Positions 55,469-64,000 of a stretch of DNA of 64,000 nt are shown here, one piece after another (the first letter of the stretch is position 1; each line of letters starts with the position of its first letter). Both the position numbers and the translations under genes were made by a program. Below the pieces are notes generated by a model that was not told the origin of the DNA, searched no databases, and was given only the letters and a program-made list of their open reading frames with translations. Source of the stretch: Roridomyces roridus (lineage: Eukaryota; Basidiomycota; Agaricomycetes; Agaricales; Mycenaceae); contig JARKIF010000006.1 in assembly GCA_029378245.1 (NCBI GenBank), positions 1,984,001 through 2,048,000 of the forward strand, in the 5' to 3' direction.

Positions 55469-55962
55469 TGTAATATCTGTGCCGGAGGGTAAGGACAAAG
55501 GGGCCGGAACCTGAGGTCGGAGGGACGTAGACCGAGGGTGATCCGGATGAGGTGAACGCTACTCGGAGGGAGAGCGCACCAGCCACTTGACTTCCGAGAG
55601 AGGAGTACTCGGAGACTAGATTGGCACAGAGGAATTGCGGAGGCAACACACGTTAATTAATTACTGACATACATCACAATCGTATATCCTATTTATACTA
55701 AGTAAGTATGACACGACCAAATGAAGTCAGAAGCGCGAAAGACAATAAGCTCTATGTTAAACAATAAGAAAGAAGATGATAAAGATAATCACAATAAGGG
55801 AAACGCTCAGAACGACTTCATTGCGTGAAAACCCTATCGGATTGTGCAATACGACGAATCGGATGCATCATTGGTCGGAGCGTCCGGAACAGTCGGAGAT
55901 GTTCCGGACCGGAGGTGGTCGGAGAATGTCGGAAGGACGGGGTTGGTGACATGGATATAACA
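55469..55962 (-). repeat. right LTR (5' LTR in element sense), 494 bp
   Basis: It begins TGTAATATCTGTGCCGGAGG and ends ATGGATATAACA, followed by CTGGA. Sequence just inside it (55441-55468) would hold the primer-binding site, but no tRNA match was assigned. The gag start lies 28 bp from this LTR. Confidence 0.93.
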
Positions 55963-55967
55963 CTGGA

Positions 55968-57088
55968 TTAACAGGATGGATGAAGCTTGCAGCGGGGACT
56001 TGGATCAGATGGGTGAGGGTAAGGAAGTAGAGTAGGGACGAGAGGGTTATGCAGGAGAGGAGTGGATGTAGGGAGTGGGCCACGAAGCTTGAATTTTTGA
56101 AACTTGAAGCCAAGCTGCCAGTACTAGAAGGCTTGCGTCTTTGAGGTAATAGGACAATTCATGATGGAGGACGCGGGGGAGTATCGAGAGGGGGGGGGGG
56201 GGGCCAAGAATGGGTGGAGCAGAACATGAGAGGGTAACTTGAGTGACTCTTGCATGGCTTGCGGCCGCACTTCGCAGCGACAGAGGCGTAGCCTCTTGAC
56301 AGGGCCTTCTTGAAGCGGCTTGACATGGGGCTTCGTTGGTAGGAGAACGAGAGGTGGTGTGGCAGCCGATACTAAGAGCCAGTGGGCACCGTTGAGGACG
56401 ACGAGGACGGGTCGAGGGCGGGAGGGGAGAGGGAAGATGGTGGGAGAGACGTGGCAGCGTTACGTTGTCGGCTACTGCCTGAGTCACCCTTCGGAATCTT
56501 TTCGGAATGTTGTCTCCGCTGATGCGAGCGGAGTTTGAATGACTTGACGACAGATCTCCGAGTTCAAGCACTGTCTTTCAATGATCGGACGTCTTTGGCG
56601 TCTTTCTCCAACACCATGTCTTTGGCTTCTCTAGGGAGTGGATGTCTTTTTTCGTGACTTGTAAAAGATTGGATCGGAACCAAGAGTACAATGTTGACCA
56701 AGACAATTCGGACCAGAAAGATATCTGTCAAAGACGGCACCTGTACCTTCCACCTAAGTAAGCTAGGTAGCCTGGTACCTGTAGCAGTGGTACCAGGCTA
56801 AGACGCCAAGTTGCTGGATTTCAGGCATGCTTCCGTTTAAGCTTCCGAAAAGCTTTTGACATATGCTTGCGATAAGCTTCTGTAGACTTAGAAAGCACAA
56901 AGGCATTGCCGTGGTGCCGAAGAAGATCATTTCCCACTGATGCCGAGGTCGGCGCCATCACCGACGCGCGCCCCCGACTCCCGATGTCCCAAAAAGGAAA
57001 ATGGACATAAAATTGTGTGAAATACAGAATAAAATAGGGGGAAAAATACAGCATTAAAAAGGTCGATACGGCACACTATTGCGCACCA
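55968..57088. other. region right of the retrotransposon: GTCTTTG-rich repeat and non-coding DNA
   Basis: From 56570 to 56740 GTCTTTGG, CCATGTCTTTGGC and CAAAGAC motifs recur, as at 46905-47120. An inverted GCCTGGTACC...GGTACCAGGC hairpin lies at about 56769-56797. A G-run (about 12) is at 56190. A short minus frame (56821-57054, ending RKHMSKAFRKLKRKHA) is not recognised. The stretch before 57088 is the 3' flank of the KDZ gene. Confidence 0.45.
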
Positions 57089-60000
57089 CTAACCGTCGTC
57101 ATCGGCACGTGGACGGTCCCCATCATCCAGCCCAATACGAGAGATGTGGTACAGAAGCTCCCCCACCTCCTCATTGTGTGCATCCTCACCCTCCTCATCG
57201 TCATCAACACCATCCTCTCCTGTCGGTGGTGCATCTGCTGCCGCTGGCGTCTCCTCCACTCCTTCCATCTCGTCCTCCGAGTCCCCATTTACCCTGGACA
57301 GCAGCTCACCGTCAGCAGCACGCTGGGCACGCCTCGACTCCGTCACCTCCACCGCACGTCCTGGCCGTATTGAGCCCGTGAAGCTGGGAGTACCCGCCAG
57401 TTTGCGGAAGCGCGCCATATGCCCCGCATTGAATCGACCCCGCCGCTGGCGGTACAGCCGCACCTGCACTGCCAAATGCCAGCTCCGCCTCTGCTCCTCA
57501 TCCGTCCCGTCCTCCGCCCGCTCCAGCGCCTCCTCCTTCTTCTCCAGCACACGTGTTTCGTCTTGGATCCACGTGATGACTCGGGGTATCTCCACATTGA
57601 GTCGCTTGATTTCCTCCTTCGCGCGCAGGGTCTTGAAATAATTGTCCATGTACATCCGATATGCTGGGCGTGTCCATGGGTGACTCAGGACCACCGCCTC
57701 CGCATCCCGCAGCAAGTCAAAGTCGCCGAGGAAGGCGTACTCGACGACTTGATTCCAGGTGAGGTCGGGCTTTGGAGGGGTCAACTCGCGGGCAGCGGCA
57801 TTGTAGCGCTCAATGGCATTGCGTACGGCCTTTGAACGCGCCTGAAGCGCCTTGCCGATGTGTGTCCGCATCTTGTATCCTACATTTGTTAGATACTCGG
57901 TGTGCATCAATAACATTGACCCGACTTACCCGTTTGGGACCGATTCACCTTCGTGAGCTCGAAGATGCGCTCCACCACCACAAGCTCAAGCGCGTTCAGC
58001 GCTGCTTGGTAGTCCCGCCTCTGGATCGCCACCACCGTCTCCGACCACTTTGGCGAGGACTCAGTCCACGTTTGGGATACCTCGAGTAGGCGCTCGAGCT
58101 CCCGCACCGCCTCCCGGTCTCGATCCACCCGGTCTTTTGCGTGTCGCCTCGCAACGTCTTCCTTCCGCACACCGGGTACAAAGTCGCCGTCGTCGCGGTT
58201 CGCTTGTCGTGCCAGTCCGAGGAGAGTTGCATGCTTTGCTCTTAGGATCTGGTCAGCTCGGATACAAAAGGCGAGCAATGACACTTACGTGCTGTCCTGC
58301 AGCTTCCTGAGTTTGCGGATGTACTCCATCTCGAGGGTCTCCACATCCTTCCTCGACGCCGCCTTGAGACCCAAAAGATACTCCCTTTCCTCCCTCAGCC
58401 ACTCGTGGAACGTCTCAACGTCCTCAATCCCCTCGCGTTCCATCCAGGCGTGCAGCGCGGGCTCCGTCTTCAATATATTGAGTGCTTGACGGTAGTTGGT
58501 GCAGAGGAAGTTGCCTGTAAGACATTGTGAGCTTTAGGTATTGGAGAGAAGGAAGCATGACTTACTCAGATTAGCGTACGTCTCGACGGCGTCGATCTGC
58601 TTGCAGTAGGTGCTGATCTCCTGCTGGCGGTGGAAACGGCTTGCGTATCGGCACGACTTGGCAAGCCCGTTCGAACGCGAGAAGAACCGCTCGCAGCCCT
58701 CGAGGTCCTCGATGTCAAGGCCCTTCACATAGGTGGCAAGGAAATTGAGCTGGCACAACCGGTTGTGTGCATGCCCATGGAAGGACCCGACAAGGCTCTT
58801 GAAGCCCTGAGCTCTTGCCTGCTCACCGAGGTCGCTGTTGTTGACGGTGGTGCCGAAATGGCACCCGACGTCGTACCCAGCGCCGAGCTTGAAGCCGAAC
58901 GTGTCGAGGAGGAGCTTGACTACCGCCAGCGGGTATTTGGCCCTTTGATAAAGTTGTTAGTTAGATAGATGTATAAAATTGGGATTCGACTTACAATTCC
59001 CCGCTCCGAATCATGTCGGCAATGACCAACACGAACCCATGGCGGCAGAGGGCGAGGAAAATGCCCGTCTCGTCGAAGATGCCCCACATCTTCGACGTGA
59101 CGTCGTTAATCATATTCTTCCATCTGTCTGCACATGGATTGTCTTCGTCCTAAAGGAAAGGTAAGTCAGCGATGAAAAGGAAGACGGTGAGTGTTTGCTC
59201 ACCGAATTGGCCTCCATGGGCAGGATATCCGCCAGCCTCCGCTTCGCCCACTCCTCCACCATCCCCCTATCAATGAAATACCCGTCGCCAGCATCACGAT
59301 TGTCGACGCGCTCACGCGAGGGACCCAGTGTCGGCTCGGAGGACTCGTCGTCCTGCTCGACTTTGGAACGACGGAGGACACGCTTGAGAGAGTCGTTGCC
59401 GTCCATCATGGTCAGCATATCAAAGATAAGGTCGTCCTCGCCCTCCAGCTTGTAGGTACAGGCCGGGCATGCGTGTTTGAGGCGCCATGAATCGTCTCGG
59501 CCGAGCGCGTTCATCACCCGCGCGTCCGTGCGACGACGAATCTCCAGGTACACGTCGTACGCATTGGAGAATTGTTGGCGGAGGTACGGATAATATTCCA
59601 CCTGGGCCTTGGTCAGGCAACGAAGAAATGGCCAGAAATAGACTTACCTCGTGCTGGTCGCAGAGGGCTTTCACATAGGCGTGTATCGCAAGCTGTGGGC
59701 AGCGAGCGTGTAGCGTCCGATATGATTCGAGGACGCGGATGGTGAAAGCGACGTGTGGTGTGTATGGGGCGCAGGGCATGAGGCCAGCGACAACGAGGTT
59801 GGCGATGTTGAGGCGACCTTGAGTGTCCGATACGTCAACATCCACTGTACGCGTCTCTGAAGCATTGTAAGTGAGGAGGATCAGAGGAAAGAATAAAACA
59901 GGACACACCAAAGGAATCCACCACCTTAATCTCGTACACCGCCTCGACGGTCGGGGAATCTCCAGCGCGTGTCTGCCGGCGTAGCTCCAGCTCCTCCCAA

Positions 60001-60637
60001 CGATTCCCTCCATGACGCCCACGAAGCTCGTCCTCGGCACAAAAACGCATGTACGCGTCGGTGAGACCTTCCATCTGGCTTTGGAAGGCCTGGTTACGCC
60101 GTTCGGTTTGGTCCGTGCGGGTGCGCCAGTCATACCGCCTTATGCATGTAAGTCGGGGCCGGAAATTGAGAGAGAAAACACTGACTTACTCTGTGATCGC
60201 ACTTCATGTGTGAAATCCTCCTCCAAACCGAGAAACACCCCTTCACCTGGGAGATTGAGCTCCCCTCCGGCGTGGCTGAGATTCAGACGTTCGGAGCCGT
60301 CCAACACGTCTTGCTCGAGAGTGGAGGTTAGAGCAGGAGGGGAATAGTTGTCGTCCAATGCCCGGCGGCGTAAATCATCCAGGTTGGCTCGCTGCTCGCC
60401 ATCCATTCCTGGGGCAAGGTCAGTAAGGGTACAACTTGAATGAATAGTGCTCGCACCAGTGAGCTGCTCTCTCATTTCGTCACTCCTCTGAGATCTGAGG
60501 TTGTCGATGGCCTGCGGGCCCAAAGTCCGATTGTGGAAACGAGGGGCTTGACCGGGGACAGTGCGTCGACTGCCGAGGATGTTGAGCTTGGCAGAGGAGG
60601 CGTGGCTTTGCTTCACGCCGCCGTTGCGTCCACTCAT
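57089..60637 (-). CDS. KDZ-type transposase with CxC1 cysteine cluster
   Basis: The start at 60637 gives MSGRNGGVKQSHASSAKLNI. After several short introns, HACPACTYKLEGEDDL provides the CxC1 cluster that precedes Kyakuja-Dileera-Zisupton transposases, followed by MLTMMDGNDSLKR. The core has DEDNPCADRWKNMINDVTSK, FDETGIFLALCRHGFVLVIA and KYPLAVVKLLLDTFG, then GYDVGCHFGTTVNNS (aspartate and cysteine of the YDxxC signature) and SFHGHAHNRLCQLNFL. EDLEGCERFFSRSNGLAKS comes next. The carboxyl half is helical and charged (EMEYIRKLRKLQ; AALNALELVVVERIFELTKV) and ends acidic, EEVGELLYHISRIGLDDGD, stop at 57089. About nine exons join in frame with no stop, so the gene seems intact. The protein would cut and join DNA of its own element in the nucleus. 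Confidence 0.88.
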
Positions 60638-60774
60638 GGCGAGGAGGACTCGAGATTTGTTTGGAGGAGGTGGCTGACCCTAACCCTAACCTAATCCCAA
60701 TCGAGTTGTTGTGGCCAAATAAACGCGTCGCGTTGCCACCTCACCACCACCACCACCACAACTCTTTCCACACA
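60638..60774. promoter_or_regulatory. 137-bp shared upstream region of the KDZ and TET/JBP genes, with telomere-like repeat
   Basis: The two genes start back to back. The spacer contains CCCTAACCCTAACCTAA (60678-60694), matching two and a half fungal telomere units, and a CACCACCACCACCAC run close to the TET/JBP start. Its size fits a bidirectional promoter. No TATA box is obvious. Confidence 0.6.
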
Positions 60775-62567
60775 ATGGCTGGTACGTCTTCCCACTTCTT
60801 CCTTTTTGTTTCCCTATGTTTCTACTGCATGCCTTAAACCGGAGAGCAAGAGATTCATCCTCTGGAACTCCCAAGCTCGCGTCGGCCACTGCACCTTTCA
60901 CATGTAGCTTTTCTCTTCTTTTTCTCGTTCTATTACATCTGGAATAGACTCACATATTGACCAGGACGACGCACCCTCCGTAACGGCAAGGAGTTCTCGG
61001 CCTTCGACTTTGCTTTGAAACGCGCCGTCACCGCCTCACTGGATTTCGACACGGGTGCTCGCATTCAAGAAGCTATCATCGAGCAAGCCCTTTCAAATGC
61101 TGCAGACGACCTGGATGACCTCACAGAATACGCTGCGGACCTCTCTCTCGAGCCGGAGCCGATCCTGCACCCACCTCCCCTCCCTACGCCCACACCCATT
61201 CCACCACCCGTCTCCACTTCACCAGGCGCCAAAATGTCAGCCCTTTAGAACGATAAGGCCCATGGCAATGCCCGGCGTCGCAAGAAACGCCTCGCAGCCG
61301 CTGAACTCGCCTCCACCGACCCCATTCTCAAGCCCGTGCACCACAAGCGCATCGCAGAGGCCAAGTCCTCAGCGCTGCACCTCGGCGTCGACGGCACGGC
61401 ACTCCCTCACACCAAACCCTCCTGGCTTGGGCTCCGAAACGCCCCACTCGCACTTGATCCTCCCCCAATCGAAATTGCCATCGGAGGGCGCGTATACTCG
61501 CAAGACGAGTTTGAGGCCCTCAACAAGGCCGTTCTCGAAGGGAGTGGGATGGGAGGACGGGAATACACGCAGGAGGAGATTGACAGGATGGTCGGGATGA
61601 CGGGATTCATGTATGTGGCTTGGCTGGGCATGTGCGTGTTTTTTTTTCCTCATTCATTCTTGCTCGACTGATCTTTCCTTCGCAGACTTACAATCCCCAT
61701 CCTCGACGCCCACCGCCGCGTCATCGCTGTACTCGGTGGCCGTCCCAACGACGAAGACTGGCCAGAGGTCCATGGCGGTGCACATATGATGATGCAGGAG
61801 CGTCTTCCGCGCTTGTGTCTCACGCATGATCGCCTCCACCATCGACGTGCGCAGACCTCGTTTGCAGCCGTCTCGCGTGGGCCGTCTTTCGGGAGCGGGC
61901 AGACGGAGCCGGTTGAGCTACGTAACAATGTCACGAATACACAGCTCACGGACGAGCTTATGGCTCACGAGTACTTCAAACGGATCGCACTTTTCGCTAA
62001 CTGTACGTGCCTCCATTTGCTCACTACCCTCACTCATCGTTTTCAGCTCTACTTATGCTGTGGGCGCCGCGACTCTATCTGTATTATCAGGTACAGATGG
62101 AGAAGCTTTGTTCTTGGAGGAAGCTGCGGTGGAACTTCCCCGGATGCGCATTTGCGGGCGCCACCTTCAACTTCGGCCCTCGTACAATCACCGCCCCGCA
62201 CGTCGACTTTGCTAACCTCGCATGGGGCTGGTGCTCCATCACCGCGCTCGGAAACTTTGACCCCGACGTTGGTGGGATGCTGATCCTCTGGCACCTCAAG
62301 CTTGTCATTCGTTTCCCTCCTGGCTCGACCGTCCTCATTCCATCCGCCCTCGTCAAGCACTCCAACACCCCGATTGGCAAGAACGAGACGCGAACCTCGT
62401 TTGCTCAGTACACGGCGGGTGGGTTATTCCACTGGCTGTGGAACGGCTGCAAGACGGATGTCGCGTTCGAGAATGCCGACGCCGGGGTCAAGGCACAGCG
62501 TGCAGCCGAGGAGAAGGAGCGGTGGATGGAGGGCATGGCCATGTATAGTAAAATTGACGAGCTTTAG
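60775..62567 (+). CDS. TET/JBP-family 2-oxoglutarate/Fe(II) dioxygenase
   Basis: Exon 1 is only ATGGCTG (60775-60781). A 183-nt intron (60782-60964) joins it to GRRTLRNGKEFSAFDFALK. A proline-rich part (LHPPPLPTPTPIPPP) and basic patch (GNARRRKKRLAAAELA) precede EIAIGGRVYSQDEFEAL and ILDAHRRVIAVLGGRPNDEDW. The catalytic core is CAFAGATFNFGPRTITAPHV continuing to HVD at 62199-62207 (iron-binding HxD), AWGWCSITALGNFDPDVGG, ALVKHSNTP (distal histidine 62358-62360) and ETRTSFAQY (arginine 62391-62393, 2-oxoglutarate contact). This motif set and layout match fungal TET/JBP proteins, which oxidise 5-methylcytosine or thymine-type bases. One in-frame TAG at 61246-61248 lies in the linker. It is either a nonsense change or part of a 39-nt GT..AG intron (61210-61248). 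The gene is divergent from the KDZ transposase. Confidence 0.82.
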
Positions 62568-62953
62568 CTACATTAGTTGTTTTACCATTGCAATAATTAC
62601 TCTTCCTCTCAAATTTCTTTGTGAATGGACGAAACACGCCTTTGGAATGGCCAGACCTTTCTCAAAGGCATGACGAATCCGAATATTGGGTGACGAACCC
62701 GGATTTCGGCTTTATCGGATATCTCGGAATAGGCTGCCGAGCTGCAGAAAAGTTGTTAGTTACAGGGACTGAGGGACAATGGAGGCCTAGAATTTTGTCA
62801 GAGGCCTCTAAATGAGGAATAAAATGAATTTGAATCGAAAAGAAATTTGGCGGGGATGTACGCGTTGTGGAGAATCTCAAGTCATTGTTTCGGTGAGTGA
62901 ATCACACTCTTGTCTCTTGATCACCAACCACATTCATCTTTTTCTGCGCACTC
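62568..62953. other. intergenic downstream of the TET/JBP gene
   Basis: One plus frame (62812-62890) reads MNLNRKEIWRGCTRCGESQV, with a CxxC pair, but has no clear context. Otherwise nothing was recognised. Confidence 0.35.
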
Positions 62954-63615
62954 ATGCTCAACAATTCCTCCCACCACACTCAAAGCGACAAAGATAATCC
63001 TCATTTGACCAAGTCCAAGACGCGGGAAGCCAACAAGGCCGCAGCAAAACGATATCGAGAGCGGAATCCAGAGGAGACAAGACGGAGGGCACGAGAGCGA
63101 ATGCAGCGGTGCGTGTATAACTATTCAGATTCATTCACTCTTCTAACTACTGTGCATAGTGTTCGTGAGCAGAGGAAAGGCACCACCGAGGCCGGGCTGC
63201 TGCTGGAGCAGCGTCGGGCTGCTGAATCCATTCAGCGTGAAGGGTGTGTCTCCTGAACTTTAGTTCACACTTCTACTGATACATCTACTTGTAGAGCGCG
63301 TCAAGCGTTGGTCTCACATTCTTCAATCCTCACCCCCGCCATTCATCTACCCGCTACAGCGATTTCATCAACAAGTACGGCCAAGGCGCGTTCGAACGCC
63401 ATTATCTTCCGAAGCTCGACGAGGAGCATCAGTCATTGCCGCGGGCGCGTTGGGACTGGGTTGTCAAAGCAGATCGTGCAAGACTCCGTGAGTTGAATGA
63501 AATAATCTACAGTGGAAGAGGTGGAAGAGCCCTTCTCGGGGACATTGGACGGGCGGAGATGGAGAAGTTGAGGCTCTGCCGGGGTGCCCCTCACTTGAAG
63601 GCAAAGAAAAAATAG
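62954..63615 (+). CDS. small basic-region protein, possible third gene of the KDZ unit
   Basis: The start at 62954 gives MLNNSSHHTQSDKDNPHLTK. A strongly basic helical stretch follows (REANKAAAKRYRERNPEETR, RRARERMQR). An intron (63109-63159) leads to VREQRKGTTEAGLLLEQRRA. A second intron (about 63250-63296, phase 0 after GGGTGT) gives SSVGLTFFNPHPRHSSTRYS, DFINKYGQGAFERHYLPKLD, ARWDWVVKADRARLRELNEI and a stop at 63613-63615. The basic region resembles that of bZIP-like or other DNA-binding proteins, but no leucine zipper is evident. The family is not recognised. Position and orientation right after the TET/JBP gene suggest it may travel with it; that is inference. Confidence 0.5.
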
Positions 63616-63769
63616 GTGTTTGTCGAGAGGATAAAGAACAAAGTCCAGGGTAGTGTATTATTATTTTTATTGCAATGCACAGTCGGCGCTGCGTACTCGG
63701 TGCTGAAAGCCTTTTTTATGAGTCTGGATTTGGTGTGATCCCGGGTGAAGGCAGATGGCCACCTTCATC

Positions 63770-63858
63770 AGCCGGTTGCTGGAGTGGTTAATCATCCTTG
63801 ACTCTTCAAATTCTACGCTGTCAATGGCTCCAAGTTCGATTCTCGGTTTTGCTTTTTT
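63770..63858 (+). ncRNA. tRNA-like Pol III element (degenerate tRNA or SINE head)
   Basis: A box-A-like sequence GCTGGAGTGGTTAATCA (about 63778-63794) and box-B-like AGTTCGATTCTC (63832-63843) are spaced as in tRNA genes. A five-pair stem TTGAC/GTCAA lies between them, and a T6 run at 63853-63858 could end Pol III transcription. The acceptor halves do not pair, so it is not a functional tRNA as seen. Confidence 0.35.
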
Positions 63859-64000
63859 CCGTTTGGGTCTCGACTTGATTTGTTTATTTTTGACTTGTCT
63901 CGTTTTGCTCACTCACCCTCCTTCCACCACTCTCATTTCAATCCTTGTCCTTCATGCTTACCATGCCTTTCTGTGCTCCCAAATTCCACCCTGGCAACAA

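Larger units (their letters stand above)
47172..55962 (-). mobile_element. complete Gypsy/chromovirus LTR retrotransposon, 8.8 kb
   Basis: Two LTRs (47172-47672 and 55469-55962) start TG and end CA, and are flanked by the 5-bp duplication CTGGA (47167-47171 and 55963-55967). The coding strand is minus: gag, then protease, reverse transcriptase, RNase H, integrase and a carboxyl chromodomain. That order defines Ty3/Gypsy chromoviruses. A polypurine tract lies next to the left LTR. The LTRs differ mainly by an 8-bp repeat unit (GGTCGGAG present twice on the left), so insertion is recent. The coding part has several frame breaks. A spliced gene on the plus strand is carried between pol and the left LTR. 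Confidence 0.93.

Noticed and set aside
60678..60694. A true telomere or chromosome end
   Set aside because: Only about two and a half repeat units are present, and coding genes continue on both sides; it is an interstitial motif.
1..64000. CRISPR arrays, operons, rRNA genes and prokaryotic mobile elements
   Set aside because: No regularly spaced identical repeats, Shine-Dalgarno-led gene strings or rRNA-like sequence were seen; introns and tRNA introns show a fungal nuclear genome.

Overview
The window is nuclear DNA of a mushroom-forming basidiomycete (Agaricomycetes). The evidence is genes split by many short (about 45-60 nt) GT..AG introns, two intron-bearing tRNAs, an F-box/LRR-like gene, basidiomycete adenylate-forming reductases, a chromodomain Gypsy element, several hAT-type non-autonomous elements with 8-bp target duplications, and a KDZ-type transposase (CxC1 cluster) divergently paired with a TET/JBP-type dioxygenase. 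No bacterial operon structure, CRISPR array or rRNA is visible. The species cannot be fixed from sequence alone.

Layout. 0-8.6 kb: gene-poor and repeat-rich. It holds the tail of a short-chain dehydrogenase, a degenerate direct repeat, a palindromic MITE, a 759-bp hAT-like element, tRNA-Val(CAC), and an F-box gene split by a 456-bp hAT-like insertion. 8.6-22 kb: a Zn2Cys6 regulator whose zinc cluster is interrupted by about 1.5 kb of foreign-looking DNA, an epoxide hydrolase, a relic of an adenylate-forming reductase, a probable membrane protein, a pyroglutamyl-peptidase with frame breaks, a VWA-domain protein and a 7-TM-like membrane protein. 22-26 kb: two tandem GFA (CENP-V-like) genes with two GFA domains each, one split by a 1.27-kb insertion and the other frameshifted. 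26-47 kb: a duplicated metabolic block. A transaldolase/FSA-like gene occurs as two inverted, near-identical copies. An A-T-R adenylate-forming reductase occurs as one apparently full copy and one truncated copy. Around them lie an SDR pseudogene, an aldo/keto reductase, tRNA-Ser(GCT), and an MLKL-N-terminal-like gene carrying two hAT insertions.

47.2-56.0 kb: one complete Gypsy/chromovirus retrotransposon in minus orientation (LTR ends TG..CA, 5-bp duplication CTGGA, near-identical LTRs). Its gag-pol has several frame breaks. On the opposite strand, between pol and the sense-downstream LTR, it carries a separate cysteine-rich gene with a spliceosomal intron. The element sits in a GTCTTTG-rich repeat next to the point where the second reductase is cut at its catalytic tyrosine.

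57.1-63.6 kb: an apparently intact KDZ transposase (minus) and a TET/JBP 2-oxoglutarate dioxygenase (plus) share a 137-bp intergenic region that contains telomere-like repeats. A small basic-region gene follows downstream. This transposase/DNA-modifying-enzyme unit, and the antisense spliced passenger gene in the chromovirus, are the most interesting parts of the window. The duplicated reductase/transaldolase/AKR/SDR region looks like a decaying or rearranging secondary-metabolism block; that reading is inference.
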